Positions 1-6,013 of a stretch of DNA of 8,296 nt are shown here, one piece after another (the stretch's first letter is position 1; each line of letters opens with the position of its first letter). Source of the stretch: an uncultured Leptolyngbya sp. (GTDB lineage: Bacteria; Cyanobacteriota; Cyanobacteriia; Phormidesmidales; Phormidesmidaceae); contig CALBPH010000390.1 in assembly GCA_937899365.1 (NCBI GenBank), positions 1 to 8,296 of the forward strand, given 5' to 3'. The translations under genes and the position numbers were made by a program. The notes beneath the pieces are model-generated. The model saw nothing but the letters and a program-made list of their open reading frames with translations. It searched no databases and was not told the origin of the DNA.

Positions 1-166
1 GGATAGGCAGCAATTGCTTCAGATAAAAAACAACGGCTCCTTTGGGCCTATAGTCGATAACTTCTACAGTGTGTCCCCACGCAGCCAGCCTTTTTGACAA
101 TGCATAGGTTTGCAGCGTAGCGCCGTAGTTAGTTGTGTGATGAAAGGTGATAATGCCAATTATCAT
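1..166 (-). CDS. Polysaccharide pyruvyl transferase family protein, N-terminal fragment (runs off left edge)
   Basis: Only the first 55 codons are present. They start at ATG 166-164 and stay open to the left edge. The N-terminus reads MIIGIITFHHTTNYGATLQ, continues with TYALSKRLAAWGHTVEVIDYR, and so matches the opening of the polysaccharide pyruvyl transferase (CsaB/WcaK-type) family: a short beta strand, the F-H-x-x-x-N-Y-G-A turn, then an Asp-Tyr-Arg-Pro strand end. Family members transfer pyruvate from phosphoenolpyruvate to a sugar as a ketal, which makes the polymer acidic. An in-frame TAG lies upstream, and ATG 166 is the first good start; the ribosome site (AAGAA) is weak. The gap to the preceding MurB-like gene is 45 bp on the same strand, so co-transcription is likely. 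Members are usually 350-400 residues, so most of the protein lies outside the window. The family is clear; the acceptor sugar is unknown. Confidence 0.82.
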   Translation of the reverse strand, partial: MIIGIITFHHTTNYGATLQTYALSKRLAAWGHTVEVIDYRPKGAVVFYLKQLLPI

Positions 167-211
167 AATGTTCTTATAAAAGTCAATACAAATTCTTGTC
201 TAAATCTCTTT

Positions 212-1060
212 CTATTCAATAACGATGACTTCTAGCTCAATTTTTTTACCTAGACAACCATGTAAAATCTGCGCCATCGAAATCAAAAATCTAATGGGTA
301 GGCTACTCTTTGACTTATTTAGAATCCAATTAGTCGTTTTCTTAGAAAAGGCAGATTTTCCGATGGACAACCCTTCTAACTTTCTCAAGATTCGGTAGTC
401 AGCCTGCTTAAAGACCGATCCACAATTTGGGGCTGAATAGTCCTGAACCTTTTTTGACCATTTTTTTCTTGCCAATATTGGGTCAGACTGAAAGCTAATG
501 GGGTCAAATTTAAATACCGCCCTAAGAATCAGCTTATTTTGACTATCTGTAAAAATAGTCTGCCGATATCCTTTAACAATGTCAGTTGACTGCAACGTTT
601 TTATTTGATTTTGTTCAACGTCAAAAAAGGTGACGCTCTCTACGAAGTCATAGACTGTCATATTTTGTTGCCGGCCACGACCCGCATTCATCGCCAGAGC
701 ACCGCCAATCGTAGCTGGCACTGACGACAAATAGTAGAAAGATTCTAAGGACTGAGCATAGCAGTATCTCAGCACATCGATCACTTGCGTGGACGATGAG
801 ATTTCAAATCGTCCTCCCCCTAAAGCGTCAATATCTTGATTGAGTTTATTTTTTAATACTAGAGACGATATCTTTCGTGATCGAAAGAGTACGTTCGACC
901 CATTACCCAAAACATACAAGCGCACCGCTTGATCTCGAGCCCACTGACAATATTGAATAAACTCATCTACAGTATGAAATTCACCATACTTCTCAAAATG
1001 ATGCTTCGTTCTATAAAAAGATAATTTATCAGTATCTAGCGAATTTATAAGTGATGTCAT
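212..1060 (-). CDS. MurB-like FAD-dependent oxidoreductase in a polysaccharide locus
   Basis: This 282-residue protein has the layout of UDP-N-acetylenolpyruvoylglucosamine reductase (MurB). MurB uses NADPH and FAD to reduce an enolpyruvyl ether to a D-lactyl ether. Visible motifs are LGNGSNVLF (51-59, FAD phosphate binding), VPATIGGALAMNAG (114-127), GYRQTIF (164-170, with the Arg of the active site), NCGSVFK (212-218, where Ser215 matches the catalytic proton donor) and the C-terminal IELEVIVIE (274-282). The last aligns with LExEVxxIG, so Glu277 matches the catalytic glutamate. The loop after NAG reads RGRQQNMTVYDF instead of the usual GAYG-type sequence. ATG 1060 is the only plausible start: an in-frame TAG lies 24 bases upstream and AAGGA sits about 10 bases before it. 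Because the gene lies among surface-polysaccharide genes beside a pyruvyl transferase, it is probably an accessory paralogue acting on an exopolysaccharide sugar nucleotide. It could instead be the cell's housekeeping MurB; the context and the divergent loop argue against that. Confidence 0.8.
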   Translation of the reverse strand: MTSLINSLDTDKLSFYRTKHHFEKYGEFHTVDEFIQYCQWARDQAVRLYVLGNGSNVLFRSRKISSLVLKNKLNQDIDALGGGRFEISSSTQVIDVLRYCYAQSLESFYYLSSVPATIGGALAMNAGRGRQQNMTVYDFVESVTFFDVEQNQIKTLQSTDIVKGYRQTIFTDSQNKLILRAVFKFDPISFQSDPILARKKWSKKVQDYSAPNCGSVFKQADYRILRKLEGLSIGKSAFSKKTTNWILNKSKSSLPIRFLISMAQILHGCLGKKIELEVIVIE

Positions 1061-1129
1061 GGCTAAAAGATCCTTATGCAGCTAATGATGATCCACTCAA
1101 GCCTCAATAGTCTCAAGGAAGAACATACC

Positions 1130-2593
1130 CTAATCTCTTTTCTGTAGAGACCTTGGCAGTGAAGACAATGCAAGTTTATAAGTTTGATTGAACAAATTAG
1201 GAGATAAAATCATTACTCCAGATACGTATGCCAGCACGCCTATAGCTAGATATATGGCAAGCACCATATATAAGTTAGTCCAGTCATGAAGCATTTGCTT
1301 AGCTCCCAAGATAAAAATTACCATAAATAAACTGCTAACAAGTGGAGTCGTATATTGCAGAAAATATTTTCTGCAATCTATCTGGATTATTTTTCTCACC
1401 ATGATTAAAAATACAGGTGAAAAAGAGTAAACACAGATGGCGTAAGACAAAGCAACGGCAGTTATGCCCCATCGAACAGCAACAAAGAAACCAGCAATAT
1501 TAAAAAGAGTGAGTAGAAAGACAGCCCGCAGTCTCCATAAAGGCTTATTCATAGCTAAGAGAACTGTGCCTGCAAAGTATTGCACTGATTGCAAAATACC
1601 AATGAGCGCCAGAATACGCATAACTGGAACACTCGGCAACCACTCTTCTCCAAACAAGGTTTGTATCAACTCTGGAGCAAGAACAACCACACCTAAAAAT
1701 GCAGGGAATGAAACTAAGCTGGTGTATCGAGTAACTCTATAAAAGGCATCTCTCATTCTCGCTGGCTGTTTTTGAAGCTTAGAAAACGTAGGAAGTGCTA
1801 CTTGAGTAGTCACACTGGTCAATAGCTTGATCATAATCAACAGCAGCCGATAGGCCACATTGTAATAGCCTAACGCAACAGTCCCTAAGAAATAACCAAT
1901 TAATAAATCATCTGAACGTCGGTTAAAAAAGTCGAGAAAGTTAAAGCCAATAATATTAATACCAAATGAAAAAAGCTCCCTAAAATGTTGAGGAGAAAAT
2001 CTAAATCCCGGTCGCCAGCTGCTTGCCCCCCACAGCATCAAAGCACCTGTTGAGCCAAATACTATTTCCTTAATAACCAGACTCCAAACTCCTAGACCCA
2101 TGAGGGCAGCTCCGATTCCAGCCACCCCACAGGTCGCTGTCGCCACTAAGGAGCGCGCTGCAAAAACCTTAAACTGCATGTTACGTTGCAAGATTGCCGA
2201 CTGCACGCTACTTAGCCCAGCAAACAGAAAGCTGATGGACATCCATCGAATTATCGGCGCTAGCCCTGGCTCACTATAGAACTTTGCGACAGCTCCAGCT
2301 CCAGCTAACACAGCTAAAAGAAACAAGATACCCATCAGGACACTGGTCCAAAAGGCGGTGTCTAAATGCTCTGGCTCTAGCTTATCTTTTTGGATAATGG
2401 CTTGGGCAAATCCCTGATCCAAAAAGATTTGCATAATATACATAAAAACATTTGCCAGCGCCACTAAACCAAACGACTCAGCACCGAGTAGCCGAGCTAG
2501 CAACAGAAAAATTGCTGTTGAAACAAGCTGAGACCCCCATATTTCTATAGCGGACCACATTGCCACTTGAATTGCTTTCTGTCGCAAACTCAT
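1130..2593 (-). CDS. Wzx/WzxC-type lipid-linked oligosaccharide flippase (MOP superfamily)
   Basis: This is a 487-residue polytopic inner-membrane protein of the lipopolysaccharide/exopolysaccharide translocase type. It would flip undecaprenyl-linked repeat units to the periplasmic face. The N-terminus has the family pattern: an amphipathic start (SLRQKAIQVAMWSA), a first helix ending in ARLLGAESFGLVALA, then LDQGFAQAIIQ. Further hydrophobic segments follow along the whole length, roughly 12-14 in all, with the mid-protein signature SFGINIIGFNFLDFFNRRSD and the helix after it. The length is normal for WzxC-like proteins. The reading frame opens at TTG 2599, but ATG 2593 gives the usual MSLRQKA start with a GAG about 9 bases upstream, so I chose it. 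The gene follows the HepC-like transferase after 47 bp and precedes the MurB-like gene by 69 bp, all on one strand, consistent with one operon. The substrate cannot be told from sequence. Confidence 0.9.
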   Translation of the reverse strand: MSLRQKAIQVAMWSAIEIWGSQLVSTAIFLLLARLLGAESFGLVALANVFMYIMQIFLDQGFAQAIIQKDKLEPEHLDTAFWTSVLMGILFLLAVLAGAGAVAKFYSEPGLAPIIRWMSISFLFAGLSSVQSAILQRNMQFKVFAARSLVATATCGVAGIGAALMGLGVWSLVIKEIVFGSTGALMLWGASSWRPGFRFSPQHFRELFSFGINIIGFNFLDFFNRRSDDLLIGYFLGTVALGYYNVAYRLLLIMIKLLTSVTTQVALPTFSKLQKQPARMRDAFYRVTRYTSLVSFPAFLGVVVLAPELIQTLFGEEWLPSVPVMRILALIGILQSVQYFAGTVLLAMNKPLWRLRAVFLLTLFNIAGFFVAVRWGITAVALSYAICVYSFSPVFLIMVRKIIQIDCRKYFLQYTTPLVSSLFMVIFILGAKQMLHDWTNLYMVLAIYLAIGVLAYVSGVMILSPNLFNQTYKLALSSLPRSLQKRD

Positions 2594-2640
2594 AAGCAAC
2601 CACTCACATATAATTCAATGAACAAATCAAGCAATTAATC

Positions 2641-3573
2641 TTAGAAAGCACCAAATCCCGTGACGACTTTAGGAACTGTCATCAGCAACAGTTTCAGATC
2701 TTCCTGGAATGTCCACTGTCGCAGGTAGTCTAAATCCATCCGGTTGACCGATGCCAGATCACAGCCTTTAGATCGAGTAGTTACCTGCCACATACCAGTC
2801 ATACCAGGTAATGCTCTCAGTCGTCTCCGCAGTACCGGCTCAATCCGAACTGCATCATACAGGGCCCACGGTCTTGGTCCGACCAAACTCATCTCACCCT
2901 TTAAAACATTCAATAACTGTGGCAGCTCATCCAAACTAAATCTACGCAACCAACGCCCCACTCTCGTCACGCGTGGATCATGTTCAAGCTTATGTAGTCC
3001 TGGCTGATTGCCCATCACCTTATGATGCTGAACTTCTGCATTGATTTCCATGCTGCGAAACTTGCAGATTTGAAATAATCTTCCCTGATAACCAACCCGC
3101 CACTGTTTAAACAAAATAGGGCCAGGGGAATCTAATCGAACCAATACAGATAGTAATGCCATTAACGGGCTTAACACCCCCCATAGCAAAGCTGCAACTA
3201 GCCAGTCCGCCATTCGTTTTACTCGCCAGAGCTTGGGCTGTCGTACTTGGGGCAAGTCGTGAGCCGAGGGCACTCTTAAATAAACTTGTTTTTGGGTGGC
3301 ATGACAAATATCTGCCCAAGCCTGAAACATCGATGCCTCCATTTTGGGGTCAAGATATACTTTCTTAACAGAAGATCGATGTAAACAATCGCGTAACCAG
3401 CCTTCGTTCTCAAGGGCAGGTATCTTAGGCTCTGTTGCCGAGAAACGAGGACGTACAATCAAAGCATCTTGCTCCCAAATCAATGAACAATCTGAAAAAA
3501 CAGAGGGTGCAGTGGTGGTGAGTGGCAGTTGAAATACAATCGGAGCTTTTAACAAAACTGTAGATGTTGTCAT
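2641..3573 (-). CDS. HepC-like initiating sugar transferase (undecaprenyl-phosphate sugar phosphotransferase)
   Basis: This 310-residue monotopic phosphoglycosyl transferase belongs to the bacterial sugar transferase family (WcaJ/WbaP/PglC). It would move a sugar phosphate from a nucleotide sugar to undecaprenyl phosphate and so start repeat-unit synthesis. The C-terminal two thirds hold the catalytic domain: a hydrophobic membrane helix at about 122-146 containing the conserved Ser-Pro, then FKQWRVG (155-161), KFRSM (171-175), SLDELPQLLNVLKGEMSLVG (213-232) with the Asp215-Glu216 catalytic dyad, GPRP (232-235) and LPGMTGMWQV (255-264). The first 115 or so residues are soluble and carry none of the polytopic N-terminal domain of WbaP. 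This layout, and the FGAF end, resemble cyanobacterial HepC, known from heterocyst envelope polysaccharide; the name is from memory and is not proof of a heterocyst role. ATG 3573 has AGGGA close upstream. G+C here is about 48% by hand count, higher than in the MurB-like gene. Confidence 0.92.
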   Translation of the reverse strand: MTTSTVLLKAPIVFQLPLTTTAPSVFSDCSLIWEQDALIVRPRFSATEPKIPALENEGWLRDCLHRSSVKKVYLDPKMEASMFQAWADICHATQKQVYLRVPSAHDLPQVRQPKLWRVKRMADWLVAALLWGVLSPLMALLSVLVRLDSPGPILFKQWRVGYQGRLFQICKFRSMEINAEVQHHKVMGNQPGLHKLEHDPRVTRVGRWLRRFSLDELPQLLNVLKGEMSLVGPRPWALYDAVRIEPVLRRRLRALPGMTGMWQVTTRSKGCDLASVNRMDLDYLRQWTFQEDLKLLLMTVPKVVTGFGAF

Positions 3574-3634
3574 GATTCCCTAAAATATCTCAGTAGAAAA
3601 CTTAGTTCAAATTAGCCTGTTGCCTAAAGAATGC

Positions 3635-3647
3635 CTATCTCAGATAG
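3635..3647. repeat. Short perfect inverted repeat between kinase gene and HepC-like gene
   Basis: CTATCT-C-AGATAG is a 6-bp perfect inverted repeat around one central base, in the 119-bp gap between the kinase stop (3693) and the transferase start (3573). The octamer TATCTCAG within it occurs again at 3586-3593, just before the transferase start. It could be a small operator, or chance. The single-base loop and lack of a T-run make a terminator unlikely. I see no other gene in this gap. Confidence 0.3.
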
Positions 3648-3692
3648 ATTTATAGCGAATAAACCTACGCATAGTTCCAGTCTCTACAGCGC

Positions 3693-4154
3693 TCAATTGC
3701 GCCATATCATTTCTGGCTCAGCAGAGACTTTGGCAGCTCCATTATGGTCATACGGTCTCTCTAGCCAAGAACTCTCTCGATGCCAGTTAGCAACAATACC
3801 AATTGTATTGACCTGATTAAGCATAGCCATCGCATGGGTCAAATCAGATTGAGTAATACGGTCTAAACGACTCACCATAATGGAAGCATGGCATAGCGAT
3901 GCTAGCTGTAATCCATCAGCCAGTCCTGAAATAGCAGGCGCGTCAACAATAACTAAGTCATAATTTGCTTCTGCCTTTTCTAGGACCTGTCGCATTTGCA
4001 GGGAACTGAGCAGCCTCATCGGATCGTCAGGAACCGCCCCTGTTAACAAGACATCAACACTAGCACCTGAATGGGATAGTGAAACCGGAGAGATTTTTGT
4101 TTTATTCCATCGAGCCAGGCTGGGATGTAGCTGCGTTGAAAGGCCCTGTATATT
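3693..4154 (-). pseudogene. C-terminal part of Wzc-type tyrosine kinase, cut off by an in-frame stop
   Basis: This stretch continues the upstream kinase gene in exactly the same frame, immediately after TAA 4157-4155. It stays open for 153 codons to TGA 3695-3693. It encodes the missing half of the BY-kinase domain: NIQGLSTQL directly after the stop, VDVLLTGAVPDDPMRLLSS, then the Walker B strand DLVIVDAPAI (Asp668 if the whole gene is numbered from ATG 5945), and a tail ending in MIWRN. Reading through the stop would restore a protein of about 750 residues with normal domain order. No ATG in this frame comes before Walker B region positions needed for a useful restart; TTG 4049 is the nearest alternative and has no clear ribosome site. 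Alone, the fragment has no P-loop and could not be a kinase. The tail has only one Tyr (732) after Walker B, unlike the tyrosine cluster typical of Wzc. Likely outcomes are a decayed gene end or a base-call error. Confidence 0.8.
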
Positions 4155-4157
4155 TTA
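4155..4157 (-). other. In-frame TAA stop inside the kinase gene
   Basis: The codons read TTA GGA CTT TAA AAT ATA CAG GGC, that is L-G-L-stop-N-I-Q-G. Cyanobacterial relatives usually have a residue such as Pro here in an LGLPN-QGLS-like stretch. A single C-to-T change from CAA (Gln) would create this TAA. The frame is the same on both sides, so neither an indel nor frameshifting is involved. Confidence 0.9.
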
Positions 4158-5945
4158 AAGTCCTAAATGTTGATGCAATGACGGGTTACGAAAGTTGGCA
4201 TCAATTAGTAACACTCGTTTATGGGAGCGAGCGGCACTCAGGGCTAAACCAATGGCTAAGGTTGTTTTGCCTTCTCCAACTAGAGCTGATGTAATTAACA
4301 GCGAGGTCAATGGCTGAGCACTTGTGAGCTGGATTGTCTTATAGATTAAATCAACAGCATCTCGAAATGGCTGCCACTGACTCATAAAGAGCGCATTATC
4401 AGGATTCCGTTCAGTATCCAAAATAGACAGGAGAACATCGGTTTTCTTTGTGGATATTTCTGGAATAACCCCTAACCGCGGCAACGCTGTCTGCTTCTTT
4501 AATTCATCCGATGTTCGTACAACTGTATCAATTGCCTCCCGCCCAAACGCTAATAGACCTCCTAAAAAGACTCCAGCTACAGCACCCAGCAGTAAATTTT
4601 GTTTGGGTTGGGGAGCAATTTTTTCACCTAGCTGAGCAGGTTCAACAATATCCCAACTAAAGCCACCCTGAGCTAGTTCATTACTCAACTCTTGACGCAG
4701 CTGCAACAGTTGTTCCAGTGACTGCTGCTGTATTTGTGCCTCAGGCTGAATGCGATCATATTCCGCAATCAGGCTAGGAAATTTATCGAGTTCGGCTTGC
4801 AACTGTTGTGCAGCTTGAGTTAATCCTGTCTTTCGCGCTGTCAGACTCTGCAAACTGACCGTAGCCTGCACAAGATTACTCACTAAGCCTAGGTCAATCT
4901 CACCTAGTTGCCCTTCAGTCAGTAAAGCAGCTTCATCAAGATTGAGCTGCTCTGGGATATTACCCAATACTCGTTCGACTTCTGCTTGTAAAAGTGAAAT
5001 CTGCCCCTGTCTCTGGGCGCTCAGATCCTGTACCCCCGGATCAGCCTCGGCATACAGCGAGCGACGCTGCTCTAGAGCTAATTCTGTCTCTTGTAAGGCA
5101 TTTAGGAGCTGCTGATAGCGTGATGACTGACTTAATCGTGAAGCAATTAAGGCGGCCTGAGGATCGGCCTGTAGCTGCTCTTGCAAAGCATTATATTCAG
5201 CCTGAACATCTAGATACTGAGTTTCCACATCTAGTTGAGTCTGTTCGATTTGTCTGAGGGATTCAGCAACGGTTAAGGACTGCTGTTCTGGATCAATCAG
5301 ATTTTCTGACTCCCGAAATTGTTTTAACGCTTGACGAGACACAGTCAGACTCTCCTGAACACCTTCAATTTGCTGGTTAACTAGCGCTAAACCACGCTTA
5401 AGCCTCTGCTCTTGCTGTTCTTTGTTATAGCTTAAATAGACATCACCCAAAGTTTTTAAAAACGATTGAACAATAGCCGGATCCTCCGCCGTGAATGTCG
5501 CCTTAAAGATCCCGGTTTTTGCATCACCTTCAGCTACTTGAGAAAGTATCAGATCCCCTTGAATACCACCAGCACAGTCAGATACAGTCTCTGATTCACT
5601 GCAAAGTTCTGGATAGTCGACTCGGAGTTTTTCAACAGTTTGCTCAACGAATGATTTGCTCCGCATCAAATTTAACTGGGTGGCATAGTCTGTCTGAGAT
5701 GAGGACGAGCGTCGCCCTTCCTGTTGTCCGGTAATATCTACAGTCTGACGGTAGTTGGGCTCAACTAATAGCTGCATTGAACTTTGATATACAGAATCTT
5801 CTTTGAGGGTCAACACACTTGCAATAGCTAATGTTCCTATGACAGCCCCGCCAAACCAGATAAACCGGCGTAAGAGTATAGTCAGAAGCTGACCATATCC
5901 TATCTCTGTTTTATCTACGGTAGGTGAGAATTGTGTTGTTTGCAT
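4155..5945 (-). CDS. Wzc-type chain-length determinant/tyrosine kinase, truncated by nonsense codon in the kinase domain
   Basis: Wzc-type proteins span the inner membrane twice, set polymer length and export together with Wza, and carry a cytoplasmic BY-kinase. Numbered from ATG 5945 (596 residues), the parts are: cytoplasmic start with IGYGQLL and transmembrane helix 1 at about 25-47; a Wzz region with VEPNYRQTVDITG; a long Gln/Glu/Leu-rich coiled coil at about 175-420; transmembrane helix 2 at about 449-469; Walker A SALVGEGKTT (553-562, Lys560); and Walker A' VLLIDANFR (578-586). The protein then stops at TAA just after HLGL, before Walker B, so the kinase should be inactive while the Wzz part could still be made. 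The frame opens at ATG 5978, but ATG 5945 has AAGGA about 9 bases upstream, whereas 5978 has no good ribosome site; I prefer 5945. The upstream glycosyltransferase stop is 35 bp from ATG 5978. The remainder of the gene is intact at 3693-4154. Confidence 0.85.
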   Translation of the reverse strand: MQTTQFSPTVDKTEIGYGQLLTILLRRFIWFGGAVIGTLAIASVLTLKEDSVYQSSMQLLVEPNYRQTVDITGQQEGRRSSSSQTDYATQLNLMRSKSFVEQTVEKLRVDYPELCSESETVSDCAGGIQGDLILSQVAEGDAKTGIFKATFTAEDPAIVQSFLKTLGDVYLSYNKEQQEQRLKRGLALVNQQIEGVQESLTVSRQALKQFRESENLIDPEQQSLTVAESLRQIEQTQLDVETQYLDVQAEYNALQEQLQADPQAALIASRLSQSSRYQQLLNALQETELALEQRRSLYAEADPGVQDLSAQRQGQISLLQAEVERVLGNIPEQLNLDEAALLTEGQLGEIDLGLVSNLVQATVSLQSLTARKTGLTQAAQQLQAELDKFPSLIAEYDRIQPEAQIQQQSLEQLLQLRQELSNELAQGGFSWDIVEPAQLGEKIAPQPKQNLLLGAVAGVFLGGLLAFGREAIDTVVRTSDELKKQTALPRLGVIPEISTKKTDVLLSILDTERNPDNALFMSQWQPFRDAVDLIYKTIQLTSAQPLTSLLITSALVGEGKTTLAIGLALSAARSHKRVLLIDANFRNPSLHQHLGL

Positions 5946-5978
5946 ACATCTGTATCCTTGTTCGTTATCGTTCATCAT

Positions 5979-5993
5979 CAGCTTTATAAGCTG
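5979..5993. repeat. Small hairpin-forming inverted repeat before the kinase gene
   Basis: CAGCTT-TAT-AAGCTG (plus strand) is a perfect 6-bp inverted repeat with a 3-base loop. It directly touches the ATG at 5978, in the 35-bp gap after the glycosyltransferase gene. In RNA it would occupy the place where a ribosome site for ATG 5978 should be, which is another reason to prefer ATG 5945. There is no T-run, so it is not a standard terminator. Chance is possible. Confidence 0.3.
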
Positions 5994-6013
5994 TGCTCAA
6001 CCTGGCTTTATCG

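Noticed and set aside
1096..1116. Three CTCAA pentamers in 21 bp before the MurB-like gene
   Set aside because: Uneven spacing (7 and 9 bp) and very short units; no CRISPR or iteron pattern.
1464..1742. Plus-strand open frame of 92 codons
   Set aside because: It lies opposite the flippase gene, and its product is rich in Arg/Thr/Lys with no family resemblance. It is a shadow of the membrane-protein codons.
2744..3532. Several open frames of 60-87 codons on both strands inside the HepC-like gene
   Set aside because: All overlap well-conserved catalytic-domain codons in other frames; none has a recognisable product or ribosome site.
3693..4049. Downstream frame starting at TTG 4049 as a separate small gene
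   Set aside because: It starts in the middle of the kinase domain with no ribosome site, and the 35 codons before it also match the kinase. It is the tail of one gene.
4050..4160. Frameshift, ribosomal slippage or amino-acid recoding as the cause of the kinase break
   Set aside because: The frame is identical before and after the TAA, so no shift is needed. TAA is not used for selenocysteine or pyrrolysine, and I see no recoding structure. A simple nonsense change fits.
4994..5257. Plus-strand frame of 87 codons opposite the coiled coil
   Set aside because: It is antisense to the Gln/Leu-rich coiled-coil codons, which readily give open antisense frames.
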